Shown: piece by piece, positions 10,056 through 21,293 of the stretch
How the letters are laid out: every line of letters starts with the position of its first letter
How positions within the stretch are numbered: the first letter of the stretch is position 1
Source: Galeruca laticollis
Taxonomy: Eukaryota > Arthropoda > Insecta > Coleoptera > Chrysomelidae
Direction of reading: 5' to 3'
DNA: 64,000 bases
Assembly (NCBI GenBank): GCA_963921935.1
Contig: OY998185.1
Span: forward strand, 1,032,001-1,096,000
The notes under the pieces: model-generated
What the model saw: the letters and a program-made list of their open reading frames with translations, nothing else
Told to the model about the DNA's origin: nothing
The model's database searches: none
Program-made: the position numbers and the translations under genes

Positions 10056-11381
10056 TTTTTTTTCATTATTACTTCTTTCAAGTCTGAGTAAATAATTTGA
10101 TAAACCTTCCATCGTCTTGATATTTTGTATCCCTATAGTTTCAGATACTTGTTGGTTGAAATGTCTGGAAATATATAACACCATTTCTTCTTCTCGCATG
10201 CTTGGCTCCAAATACTGTGCGTTGTTGTACATTTTCATTGCATATGCATTGAAATTTTTACTCTGGTTATAATCAAATTTCCCAAAGTATAGTTTCTCTC
10301 TGAAACTCGCCTGTTGTATCTCCCCCCAAAAATATTTTAAAAATTGTTTTTCAAATTCTTCGACATCGGGTATTTGTTCCTCTTTATTGCAAAACCACAA
10401 TAAAGCATGTCCAGATAACATTCCTCTAATAATGATTTTTTTCTCTACAATGTCCCTTATTCCTGTCATCCTACTTTTGATTATTTTGATAAATACTTTT
10501 GGGTGAATTACATTTATATTACCATCAAATTTCACTCCAAAGTCGATATTTCCAGTATACATCGTTCCACCTCCATTCCGTTTTAGATTATCTTCTATTT
10601 CTTCTACAGTTTCATGTAATTTTCTATTCATTTTCTCCAATTCCTGGTTAAATAATTTGTCTATGTTTTCACTCATTTTAATACACGTTCCTGTTTGTTC
10701 CTCTATCCTTCCATTTAAATCATTAAATTTCTTATTCAAATTCTGTTCATATATTTGCATTACTTCTTCATTTGTTTGTCCTTGTACTTTAATGGACTGT
10801 ATCTCTTCAATTAAATTCTCATTTTGTTTCTTCACTTCTACTTGAATTACTCCAGATAAATTTTCTTCTAGGCATCTTCCTAGTTCTTGAACTTCTTCTA
10901 CCACCTGCTTGTTTGTATCTTCCCTGATTTTAATGCCAATTTCTTGAATTTCCATGCGCAAATTTTCCTTCTGGTCCTTCATATCCTCTTTCACCTTTTC
11001 AATTTTTTTTCTAAATTCATTATTTTCTTCCCTAATTTTCTTAATCTCCTTTAAATTTTCAATTTTTCCTTCTTCTATTTTCTTTTCCAGCCTGTCCATG
11101 TTTCCTATGATATTGTTAATATCCCCCTTAATCTCCTCCCTCATTGTATACATATCTCCTCGCATATTCTTTTCCATACTATTCATATCTGCCCTTTTTT
11201 CTTCAAATTTCCTATTCATATTCTCATTCATTTTCAAAAGAAATTGTTGCATCCAATGATCATTGCTATTTGTTCCTCCTTGGGGTTCCCGTCTACTATC
11301 CTCCTGTTCTTCCCTTTCTTCATCGGATCCACTTTCAACTCCTACCTGTTTACCATCTCTTAACGTCATTCTTTGTTCCAT
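10029..11381 (-). CDS. gag: Gypsy-A Gag
   Basis: A 450-residue structural protein. Residues of about 1-40 are charged (MEQRMTLRDGKQVG, then a Glu/Ser-rich stretch). Residues of about 55-270 form a long predicted coiled coil rich in Glu, Lys and Asn (for example KIREENNEFRKKIEKVKED). From about residue 275 a capsid-like domain follows, with FIKIIKSRMTGIRDIVEKK, GHALLWFCNKEE and FEKQFLKYFWGEIQQASFRE, the last resembling the Gag retrotransposon capsid signature. There is no zinc knuckle; RNA binding is probably supplied by the next frame. The start ATG at 11381 follows the leader and PBS. The frame is uninterrupted here, unlike copy 2. Confidence 0.85.
   Translation of the reverse strand: MEQRMTLRDGKQVGVESGSDEEREEQEDSRREPQGGTNSNDHWMQQFLLKMNENMNRKFEEKRADMNSMEKNMRGDMYTMREEIKGDINNIIGNMDRLEKKIEEGKIENLKEIKKIREENNEFRKKIEKVKEDMKDQKENLRMEIQEIGIKIREDTNKQVVEEVQELGRCLEENLSGVIQVEVKKQNENLIEEIQSIKVQGQTNEEVMQIYEQNLNKKFNDLNGRIEEQTGTCIKMSENIDKLFNQELEKMNRKLHETVEEIEDNLKRNGGGTMYTGNIDFGVKFDGNINVIHPKVFIKIIKSRMTGIRDIVEKKIIIRGMLSGHALLWFCNKEEQIPDVEEFEKQFLKYFWGEIQQASFREKLYFGKFDYNQSKNFNAYAMKMYNNAQYLEPSMREEEMVLYISRHFNQQVSETIGIQNIKTMEGLSNYLLRLERSNNEKKMKLKILME
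10056..10062 (-). promoter_or_regulatory. Candidate -1 ribosomal frameshift site, A AAA AAA
   Basis: Near the end of gag the codons read GAA AAA AAA ATG. A -1 slip on A AAA AAA leads to AAT GAA ATT and the open Arg/Asn-rich frame. The A9 run has the same length in both Gypsy-A copies, though these are close duplicates, so this is weak evidence of constraint. Confidence 0.5.
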
Positions 11382-11527
11382 CGTAAATATTTAAATTTTT
11401 TTTATAATAATGTCAATAAATTTTTAATATTTTTATAATTATATGCACAGTTTTAATCACCCCACGTTTTGGGTGACAATTATTATAATGTTAACGTCAA
11501 CCTAATTATCAAGAAAAATTCTTAATT

Positions 11528-11547
11528 CGCCACACGTTGGGCCGCCA
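11528..11547 (-). other. Primer-binding site, Gypsy-A
   Basis: On the minus strand TGGCGGCCCAACGTGTGGCG begins with the TGG expected to pair with a tRNA CCA end. It lies 17 nt inside the 5' LTR edge, which is farther than usual. The core CCCAACGT is shared with the Gypsy-B site and with two sites near 31745-31790. Confidence 0.6.
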
Positions 11548-11564
11548 AATTATAATATATTTAA

Positions 11565-13090
11565 TGTTCTACTGTTTTTATAATTATGTATTATATGATT
11601 TTATTTGAAATTTGATTATTAAATGCTGTTGTTACAATCGTGGTAGTAACTACACTAATGTGAAAACACCTTTATCACTGAATATAACCTATTTGAAATT
11701 TTGACAGGAATTGTCAAATTATTATGCCCGGCTCAGATGAATATGAAATTTTATATTCTGAAAGATAAATTACTACAAAATCGACTTACTCGCTCTTACC
11801 TCAGGGAGGGTTCAAAGATTAAAAAAAATTAGTAATTTTAAATTTATAAATTTCCAAAGAATATTCCAAAATTGTCAATTATACTATTGCAAATCTATAG
11901 TGACTGCTTGTTCAATATATTCTAAGACCATTAAATTATCTAATGACATCTACAATTTTTCTGTCACTGAAAATTAACTAAATGTCACTGATTATATCAA
12001 AAGTTTCATAGGATCCAAAATTTTTCAAATTCAATGAAATAGGAGTAGAATTGATACCAAAGTAGTGAGTTGGAATCAAAAATTATATATTATATACCAT
12101 CAGATAACAAGTGAAAATGAATTATTATTCCCAAAATATAATAAAGAACAATAATTGTACTTTCTACGAACCTTAAAATTAAAAAAACAACCTATATACT
12201 AGAAGAACAACCTAATTAACTACTTATTCTAAACGTTCAAATCGTCGAAAATTACACTTGACGTGTATAAATGTCAAATAACTATATGCGATAAAATTGT
12301 CTATTCAAAAAAATTTTCTCTTCTCTTCAGGTGAAATTTTATATATCTTTAACGTTAATTTTGTCAGTATTCAAAAATGTGATATAGATGCATCTATCTT
12401 AATTTTATTTAAAGGCCTGTTAATTCTTGAAAAATAATTTATAAAATTTGGACTGGACTCACCAACTAGGTATCAGGATCACTCGATCTAATTCTAAGCA
12501 CGTCTTTTAGAATCGCCGGAACCACTTTTCTAAATTTATAATTTAGAACCCGGAAAAATCACTAACACTATTTCATTATAATTATTTAAGGAATTATTCA
12601 CGCACTGATCTTATCATGCTAATTATTATAATCTGATGCTATTTTAATATATCAATTACTATTATATTATTCAGCAAATTTGAGAGAACTCATATTAGAT
12701 GTTCTCTCGAGAGGGGTTCAAAATCAACTAACTAAACTTTTTCCATAAATAATTCTGTTCTCCTTTGGTTACCAAAGAATTCCTTTTTTAAAAAAAATAC
12801 AAATTTATGTTTTCATATAACAAAGAGAGATTTTCATTCTTTAATTCTAATTGTAATTTTGCTGCCAGCGACATCTGTATTCTTTTTTTTTAAATCTTTA
12901 TAAAATCTATGTATCATTAAGTATCTTCTGCATTATTGTCATTGGAAATTGTAATGTCAAATTTTATTTGCATATTGAATCTTTTAAATTATTTATAATA
13001 CATTGTATATCACTAGTATTACATCCAAATATGTACATTTTTCTTTATTTCAATGTTTTCTTTAGAATTTAGATAGAGTATATGTATTAA
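11565..13090 (-). repeat. Gypsy-A 5' LTR (copy 1)
   Basis: A 1526-bp LTR matching 1251-2775 and 17332-18862. At several variable sites it agrees with the copy 2 LTR rather than with its own partner LTR. It ends at a (TA)n tract. Confidence 0.9.
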
Positions 13091-15257
13091 TATATATATA
13101 TATATATTATAGTTGAATTATGATAATTATAATTTATGATAATTTTATGGATAGCTCAGATTATATTATTTGTTTATTTTATTATAGTTTTATATTTTAT
13201 CGGAGAACATGAGAAACTTCTCTCGTTGGGTTCTGGATATGATAATCAAAGATTGAAGAAATACATATACATAATCTTACCTTTTAATTACAACCTCTGA
13301 AAGAAATAATATCTATTAAATAAAACGATTGAAATATGATAATAGTGATATTGATACTTTAACCATAGATGTAAGAATAAAAGAAAACCAACACATTAAT
13401 GTAAATATGTTTAATAAATGAATTTCAATTTTTAATCAGATTAGAACATAATAAAATATTTTGTAACTGTTAATTTATTTTGCACATTTATTCTTAAGGA
13501 ATTGTGCCACCCTATATCATACATACATTCTTGGAAACAAAATGATATAATTTCTGCGTCGGCGCTATATCTCCAAACGCATGCGCTGCTACAGTATACA
13601 TGTAAGAAAGAAGTTTCCTTCCATACACAACGTTTATATTCAACACACTGTTAGCGTGTCTGTGATGAAAATTGTTGGTTATAATTATTAAATGTTTTTA
13701 TAATCAATTACATATAAGTAATACTTTATAAACTATATGTGTACGTGTATTTAAAAAACAAGAAAGTGATAGATGAAAGTTATGCATGCAAAAGCTGAAA
13801 ATAAGTAATGAAATAGAATTGAGCACGCATGATGTACGTGATATTTTACGAGGATAAATTTACAACAGGTGAGTTTCAATATTATCTTAAAATTATAATT
13901 CTCTATAGATGAATTTTATAATGCATTATATGTTACTGTTCTTTGGCCTTTTTATATGATATATATCAATTGAATGTTCTATTGAATTTTGAGTGTACAC
14001 TTTAAAATGTTTATTGGAATTCCAAATAGATTTAATCAAAATACACAGACCTTATCTTTCTTGCTATTACTGCCGGCTGCACTTACATCTTCCAAACTTG
14101 CCGATATCTCCTTAGAGATATGCTCCTACGGCACTCTTTAGTACTTACACAGGATCTGATACACTTATGATTAGTTTGTCATAAAATGTTTATATAATTT
14201 TAACTTTTAACTGTTTTTTAAAGAAAATTTTTGCAGAGAGCAATCTTACAGAGACGCATCCCTCATCACCATTCTAAATCCACTCATTTGTTTTTCAAAA
14301 TCCACAACTATCCCAGCTTCACTAGTCCATAGCACTCTTATTTGTTTTTTTTATCACAGAAATTGTTATTCTCCAGTCTTTTAGTGACTATTTTGAAAAA
14401 ACATAAATTTATTGTCCTGGAGGGTATTGACACTGATTCATTTAAATCTCTATCGTATTAAGGAATTTTAATTAAGTCCTTCTTTCCTCTTACAATAGTC
14501 CATTTTCTTATATTTACCTTGTTTAGCTAATTTACAAAATGTTTATTTTTACAAATATTACAACCTATATTATTAATTAACCTATATGTAATTGATTCTA
14601 ATTTAATTTTGCGTCTTGTTTGATATTTATTATACATATACTCCTTATTATTTTTGTTTTTGTAATTAAATTTTATATCTATAATCTATAAACAATGATT
14701 TAGGTTGGTATTGAAAAATTCCCTAGCATGACTTTACTTCCTATAAATATTCATTTCCTCAATATGTTTGGGGCTGTGTTCCAACTATCTTTCCCATCTA
14801 GTTTCAACCCTTTTCAATGAATGAATGAATACATGGTATTCTAAATTTATGCTACTACAAAAATAATATGTAAATAATGTTAAATTATCGTTAGACTAAT
14901 TATTCTTTTCTCTTACTTTAGGTTTCAAGCTATTGTGTGACATTTCATCCTGCCGAAATCGTTATGGCTGTGTTCAGTGCAATTCCGAATTCCATGACTT
15001 TGACAACCAATCAGAATTACTGGTACAGGTAATATTTACTCTTTAATTAGCTAATATAGTGTTGTAATTTCTATTCTTCATCCTTTTCAAAATTTCACAT
15101 CAATATATTATCCAATCTATACATATTTCAATCTTTTTATATTTTAATCTTTGACTTTTTATTGAGTTTATTCTAATGGTTGTGTCTACTGACACTTCTT
15201 ACGTTACAATAAGACTTGTTTATTATGTTTGTTTATTTCATTATATTTACAAAACTA
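13091..15257 (+). repeat. Unclassified interspersed repeat (copy A) and flanking sequence
   Basis: No long ORF is present. From about 13185 the sequence shares ordered blocks with 31895-33000 and with the reverse complement of 53560-54060: a CATGAGAAACTTCTC block, GGGTTCTGGATATGAT, CTGCGTCGGCGC, ACGCATGCGCTGC, and a TTTATATTCAACAC block. An ACAACAGGTGAGT near 13864-13876 resembles a 5' splice site and recurs at about 32299. The class is unresolved; a long LTR or a Penelope-like leader are both possible. Confidence 0.4.
14922..15028 (+). CDS. Possible internal exon with a zinc-finger-like pattern
   Basis: A 107-base segment bounded by a TTTAG acceptor and a GTAATA donor. In one open frame it encodes YGCVQCNSEFHDF followed by SELLVQ, resembling the first half of a C2H2 finger, with an upstream CDISSC pair. 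A second frame is also open, and neither neighbouring exon was found. If real it would be a piece of a host gene interrupted by the surrounding repeats; it could equally be chance. Confidence 0.2.
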
Positions 15258-15393
15258 GAGGATTAGTTCAATATATATATATATATATATATTATTAATT
15301 TGGTACTTTATTTACAAATTACTTTTATTGATAGATATTATAATTTTATACTCTATTAGGATTTTACGAATGTTTATATGCTCGTTCTATCTA

Positions 15394-15462
<69 letters not shown>

Positions 15463-15708
15463 ATCGTCTCGTTTTTCTGTGCGTGTATATGTGTTTCGTA
15501 ATGGTTGTCAATTTTATGTTTTATATTTATCTGTAAGTTTAATACATGAGTGTACATACGGCGGATATACCTATATGTCCTCCCTGTATATTATTAAACG
15601 CATATTTAACATTCTTACTTTATATTGTGATAAGGTAGGGCTTAAAATTTAACGAGAACGTAACAAAATTTAAAGAAAAATGAACTTTCACTCATAGTAC
15701 TTTTATTT
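15258..15708 (+). repeat. Direct repeat R1
   Basis: A (TA)n tract, about 110 bp of AT-rich leader, a second long (TA)n tract (15398-15459) and a 250-bp segment beginning TTATCGTCTCG. I counted about three substitutions outside the microsatellites compared with 27268-27717. The repeat ends abruptly at the truncated edge of Gypsy-A copy 2, with an ATTT microhomology. Confidence 0.85.
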
Positions 15709-15796
15709 CTTCGGTTATCAAAATCCCTGTTTCTATAGTTTCTATTTTCATATGTATTATTCATATCTCTTCTGTAATGTCCATCTCCATTTCCCC

Positions 15797-17148
15797 CTAT
15801 TCCATTAAAATTTTTAATTTCATTTTTTTTTCATTATTACTTCTTACAAGTCTGAGTAAATAATTTGATAAACCTTCCATCGTCTTGATATTTTGTATCC
15901 CTATAGTTTCAGATACTTGTTGGTTGAAATGTCTGGAAATATATAACACCATTTCTTCTTCTCGCATGCTTGGCTCCAAATACTGTGCGTTGTTGTACAT
16001 TTTCATTGCATATGCATTGAAATTTTTACTCTGGTTATAATCAAATTTCCCAAAGTATAGTTTCTCTCTGAAACTCGCCTGTTGTATCTCCCCCCAAAAA
16101 TATTTTAAAAATTGTTTTTCAAATTCTTCGACATCGGGTATTTGTTCCTCTTTATTGCAAAACCACAATAAAGCATGTCCAGATAACATTCCTCTAATAA
16201 TGATTTTTTTCTCTACAATGTCCCTTATTCCTGTCATCCTACTTTTGATTATTTTGATAAATACTTTTGGGTGAATTACATTTATATTACCATCAAATTT
16301 CACTCCAAAGTCGATATTTCCAGTATACATCGTTCCACCTCCATTCCGTTTTAGATTATCTTCTATTTCTTCTACAGTTTCATGTAATTTTCTATTCATT
16401 TTCTACAATTCCTGGTTAAATAATTTGTCTATATTTTCACTCATTTTAATACACGTTCCTGTTTGTTCCTCTATCCTTCCATTTAAATCATTAAATTTCT
16501 TATTCAAATTCTGTTCATATATTTGCATTACTTCTTCATTTGTTTGACCTTGTACTTCAATGGACTGTATCTCTTCAATTAAATTCTCATTTTGTTTCTT
16601 CACTTCTACTTGAATTACTCCAGATAAATTTTCTTCTAGGCATCTTCCTTGTTCTTGAACTTCTTCTACCACCTGCTTGTTTGTATCTTTCCTGATTTTA
16701 ATGCCAATTTCTTGAATTTCCATGCGCAAATTTTCCTTCTGGCCCTTCATATCCTTTTTCACCTTTTCAATTTTTTTTCTAAATTCATTATTTTCTTCCC
16801 TAATTTTCTTAATCTCCTTTAAATTTTCAATTTTTCCTTCTTCTATTTTCTTTTCCAGCCTGTCCATGTTTCCTGTGATATTGTTAATATCCCCCTTAAT
16901 CTCCTCCCTCATTGTATACATATCTCCTCGCATATTCTTTTCCATACTATTCATATCTGCCCTTTTTCTTCAAATTTCCTATTCATATTCTCATTCATTT
17001 TCAAAAGAAATTGTTGCATCCAATGATCATTGCTATTTGTTCCTCCTTGGGGTTCCCGTCTACTATCCTCCTGTTCTTCCCTTTCTTCATCGGATCCACT
17101 TTCAACTCCTACCTGTTTACCATCTCTTAAAGTCATTCTTTGTTCCAT
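15797..17148 (-). pseudogene. gag: Gypsy-A copy 2 gag, broken
   Basis: This is the counterpart of the gag at 10029-11381, nearly identical but disrupted twice. One T is missing from a homopolymer near 16963-16968, shifting the frame after about residue 63. A Glu codon has become TAG near 16400-16402, about two thirds of the way through. The capsid-like domain (15797-16399) remains open. A product is unlikely to be functional. Confidence 0.85.
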
Positions 17149-17331
17149 CGTAAATATTTAAATTTTTTTTATAATAATGTCAATAAATTTTTAATATTTT
17201 TATAATTATATGCACAGTTTTAATCACCCCATGTTTTGGGTGACAATTATTATAATGTTAACGTCAACCTAATTATCAAGAAAAATTCTTAATTCGCCAC
17301 ACGTTGGGCCGCCAAATTATAATATATTTAA

Positions 17332-18856
17332 TGTTCTACTGTTTTTATAATTATGTATTATATGATTTTATTTGAAATTTGATTATTAGATGCTGTTGTT
17401 ACAATCGTGGTAGTAACTACACTAATGTGAAAACACCTTTATCACTGAATATAACCTATTTGAAATTTTGACAGGAATTGTCAAATTATTATGCCCGGCT
17501 CAGATGAATATGAAATTTTATATTCTGAAAGATAAATTACTACAAAATCGACTTACTCGCTCTTACCTCAGGGAGGGTTCAAAGATTAAGAAAAATTAAT
17601 AATTTAAAATTTTAAATTTATAAATTTCCAAAGAATATTCCAAAATTGTCAATTATACTATTGGAAATCTATAGTGACTGCTTGTTCAATATATTCTAAG
17701 ACCATTAAATTATCTAATGACATCTACAATTTTTCTGTCACTGAAAATTAACTAAATGTCACTGATTATATCAAAAGTTTTATAGGATCCAAAATTTTTC
17801 AAATTCAATGAAATAGGAGTAGAATTGATACCAAAGTGAGTTGGAATCAAAAATTATATATTATATACCATCAGATAACAAGTGAAAATGAATTATTATT
17901 CCCAAAATATAATAAAGAACAATAATTGTACTTTCTACGAACCTTAAAATTAAAAAAACAACCTATATACTAGAAGAACAACCTAATTAACTACTTATTC
18001 TAAACGTTCAAATCGTCGAAAATTACACTTGACGTGTATAAATGTCAAATAACTATATGCGATAAAATTGTCTATTCAAAAAAATTTTCTCTTCTCTTCA
18101 GGTGAAATTTTATATATCTTTAACGTTAATTTTGTCAGTATTCAAAAATGTGATATAGATGCATCTATCTTAATTTTATTTAAAGGCCTGTTAATTCTTG
18201 AAAAATAATTTATAAAATTTGGACTGGACTCACCAACTAGGTATCAGGATCACTCGATCTAATTCTAAGCACGTCTTTTAGAATCGCCGGAACCATTTTT
18301 CTAAATTTATAATTTAGAACCCGGAAAAATCACTAACACTATTTCATTATAATTATTTAAGGAATTATTCACGCACTGATCTTATCATGCTAATTATTAT
18401 AATCTGATGCTATTTTAATATATCAATTACTATTATATTATTCAGCAAATTTGAGAGAACTCATATTAGATGTTCTCTCGAGAGGGGTTCAAAATCAACT
18501 AACTAAACTTTTTCCATAAATAATTCTGTTCTCCTTTGGTTACCAAAGAATTCCTTTTTTAAAAAAAAATACAAATTTATGTTTTCATATAACAAAGAGA
18601 GATTTTCATTCTTTAATTCTAATTGTAATTTTGCTACCAGCGACATCTGTATTCTTTTTTTTTAAATCTTTATAAAATCTATGTATCATTAAGTATCTTC
18701 TGCATTATTGTCATTCGAAATTGTAATGTCAAATTTTATTTGCATATTGAATCTTTTAAATTATTTATAATACATTGTATATCACTAGTATTACATCCAA
18801 ATATGTACATTTTTCTTTATTTCAATGTTTTCTTTAGAATTTAGATAGAGTATATG

Positions 18857-18862
<6 letters not shown>
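17332..18862 (-). repeat. Gypsy-A LTR (copy 2)
   Basis: A 1531-bp LTR, complete at both ends, followed inward by the same PBS-like site as copy 1 (about 17295-17314). It is more like 11565-13090 than 1251-2775. Confidence 0.9.

Positions 18863-18916
<54 letters not shown>
18863..18916. repeat. (TA)n target of the errantivirus insertion
   Basis: This TA run continues on the far side of the provirus at 27268-27289. The provirus appears to have inserted into TA repeat DNA; a TATA duplication would be invisible in it. Confidence 0.8.
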
Positions 18917-18920
<4 letters not shown>

Positions 18921-19288
18921 ATATTCACAAATTCACGTTAAACTTTTTAAAAACAATTTTTATTGAGTTACACAGTTTTATGTTATATAAAAAAGAAGTA
19001 ATAGGTTGAAATTATAATTGTAACTAACTATTTTACATAAAGTCAAAGAATTTATAGAATTTGTTAAATCAACGTCAGCGTTTATTTTCATGGAGAATTC
19101 GATGTAGCGTCGCTCCCATGAAAGTCCAGAAATCATTATTTTTCTGTAACATAATATTTGTGTTACTTAATGTGTTTATTTTATAAAAACGCAACGTAGC
19201 ATCGTTCTCATGAAAATACGGAAATCGTAATCTGATGTTTGACATTGCGTAACATTACTTAAACATAAGCGTTTTTTCGTATATAACA
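18917..19288 (-). repeat. Errantivirus 3' LTR
   Basis: It begins TGTTATATTCACAAATTC and ends GTATATAACA, giving the short inverted repeats TGTTATA/TATAACA. It has the same length as 26896-27267. Confidence 0.93.
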
Positions 19289-19300
19289 ACTCCCCCCTTA
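19289..19300 (-). other. Errantivirus polypurine tract
   Basis: On the minus strand TAAGGGGGGAGT abuts the 3' LTR. Confidence 0.8.
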
Positions 19301-19463
19301 ATTAAAATTGTTGTTTAATAAACAACAATTTTGAGAATAAAAACCAAAATACATAAAATATAAAATAGACAATACAATATATACAGAGATTTAAAGATTA
19401 AAAGGAAAATACGCAAAATACAAAAAATAAAAATATAAAGGTATACATTAAACCATGAAATTG

Positions 19464-21282
19464 TCAATTTTCGATTTCCACTTCCTCAGAGGCTTCAGTG
19501 TCAAGTTTGGGTCTTCTTTTTGCCAGAATGTTATGAATTTTGATAAAAACATCATTCGGTTGGTCCGGAACAGGCTTTCCTGGCGATTTGTTGAATTTAA
19601 TATTTCTACACTTATAACAGGTGTAGAGGACGATCAAGGCAACGATGAGTGAGATCGTAGTATATGTGAACCACGAAATATTTTTCTCAACAAACGGTTT
19701 GTTTATGAGTTCATCCAAACTTTTTGAGTATTGGTCCAGTTTGTGTTTTGTCACTTGCAGATCATTCAAGTTAATGTTATTAAGATCTAGTGGTTCTATT
19801 TTGGGTACTTCTACTTTGTTTGGAATGTCTAGGCAACAGTTGTAATCAACCATTACGGGATGAAGTACATGAGGAATGTTTATAGTTTTTCTGGTACTAG
19901 CTTGTATTTTAGTAATGCCAACAAAAGCGGAGCATCCTGAGTATAGCTGTAAAATAGAATTTTCATTTACGGTTAATGTTTTCGTTTTTGTGTCTGGAAG
20001 ACTTATGGTCACGTGTACCGGTTCGGCAATCGACACTAGCCACACGTTTTCTTCGAGTTTTTGCACATTATAACCTTGTCCGTTGACTACCGCACTTTTA
20101 CAATTCGCAGGAAATGTCTTATATTGTCTTAACAAACGGGCTTCACATATCGCGTTATCGTCTATAGGATACGCGTAAACATCGCGACACAACTTTTGAT
20201 GCGTAGATAACTGTTTACACTTTTGTAAATCGTGGATTGGAATGTAGGATAAAGAATCATCATCTCGCGCTAAATATTTTTGTGAAAATGATAAAATGTG
20301 GTGAAATCCAGTTCTATTATCATAAATTGGTATTGGGTATAGGTGGAATAAAGTAAATACTTGTGGTTCAATCAAAGGTATTTTAAGAACGAAAACAAGA
20401 TCTGAATTTGTTTGATATGCTTCGAGATCGATTATTTCCAAATACTGTGAAATTTCAGAATATTTTATTGGTAGCGGTAAACCTTTTCTTACTGTATTTT
20501 CTGATATTTTCTTAAGAGCAGTGATCAAATTTTCTGGTTCAATAATAGAAGTATGAATTATTTGAAGCTGTGCAAAAGTGATAGAGTTTAGAATATCATT
20601 AATAGTATTTTCAAGATACGAATAACTCTCCATTAGTTGTTCGCAAATTTCAAAGAAATTTAATTTGGCTTCGATAAGCGCAATTTCGTTTGTTGATTGT
20701 CGAATGGTGGTTTCAATTTTTTCTATATCTGAATTAAATATTTTCTCATTTAATTTTAATTGTCCCATGGTACTGTTGAGATTTGTTATGACTGAGCTTG
20801 TGATTGATATTTGATTTTTTAATAAGTTTTCTATCTGGTTTTGATCAGTTTTTAATTTATTAATGCAGTCCATATAATATTCACCGTCAGACGCATCGAG
20901 ATTTCCGGTTATTGATTTAAATATGGTGCCAATAACATTAATTAACCCTCGTTTTTGTCTTTTAACATCGAAAGATATTTCACTGAATTTATCGCCAATA
21001 GATTTTGTAATTTGTTGCAATAATGCCAAATGTGATTTTACTTCGGATCGGAAGGACTTCATACTGGAGTAGTTTGAAGTAAAGGTATTTTGAATTGTGT
21101 CAAGAATTCTATTATTTCTTTCAAAAGTTTGTTTAAAAGCTGATATATTTTTATGCACTAATAAAGTCCATTCGTCGTTCGAAACCATTATTTTGGTTTC
21201 GTCGTGGTAGTAGATTCCAACTGTATTGTTTATGGGTTCGATTTTATATTGACATGTTGCTGTTCCGATCAGCAGCAGAAAC
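19464..21282 (-). CDS. env: Errantivirus envelope fusion protein
   Basis: A membrane fusion glycoprotein of the errantivirus/baculovirus F-protein type. Visible features are a dibasic furin-like site (RQKR) at about residue 105, followed at once by a hydrophobic fusion-peptide-like segment; a long heptad-rich region at about residues 140-200; Cys pairs; and a C-terminal transmembrane anchor (TTISLIVALIVLYTC) with a short cytoplasmic tail. The first ATG (21188) lies too far inside to give a signal peptide. The frame is open upstream to a TTTTCAG acceptor at 21283-21284, and the bases after it encode a hydrophobic, signal-like stretch. I therefore place the 3' exon start at 21282, with the N-terminus supplied by a spliced leader exon. 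No internal stop or frameshift was seen. Confidence 0.88.
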
Positions 21283-21290
21283 CTGAAAAT
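21283..21290 (-). promoter_or_regulatory. env subgenomic splice acceptor
   Basis: The minus strand reads TTATTTTCAG before the env exon, just downstream of the pol stop codon. Phase and position fit the spliced env mRNA used by errantiviruses. Confidence 0.65.
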
Positions 21291-21293
21291 AAG

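Larger units (their letters stand above)
1251..13090 (-). mobile_element. Gypsy-A copy 1, Ty3/Gypsy LTR retrotransposon
   Basis: A near-complete LTR retrotransposon on the minus strand: LTRs at both ends, primer-binding site, gag, an Arg/Asn-rich ORF, protease-RT-RNase H-integrase, and a polypurine tract. It is interrupted by a DNA transposon at 5227-8656; without that insertion it would be about 8.4 kb. It is not active as it stands: RT is split, and one in-frame stop (5145-5147) lies just downstream of the insertion in the coding direction. No env gene is present. Confidence 0.9.
15709..18862 (-). mobile_element. Gypsy-A copy 2, truncated (gag and 5' LTR only)
   Basis: It matches copy 1 from about 9943 to 13090 and stops inside the Arg/Asn-rich ORF, so the pol genes and the 3' LTR are missing. 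The left breakpoint joins repeat R1; the right end runs into a (TA)n tract. Shared variants with the 5' LTR of copy 1 suggest that it arose as a duplicate of that half element. Confidence 0.85.

Noticed and set aside
9580..11386. Plus-strand ORFs rich in Ile, Phe and Ser opposite Gypsy-A gag
   Set aside because: Shadows of the purine-rich gag and Arg/Asn-rich frames; hydrophobicity follows from strand composition.
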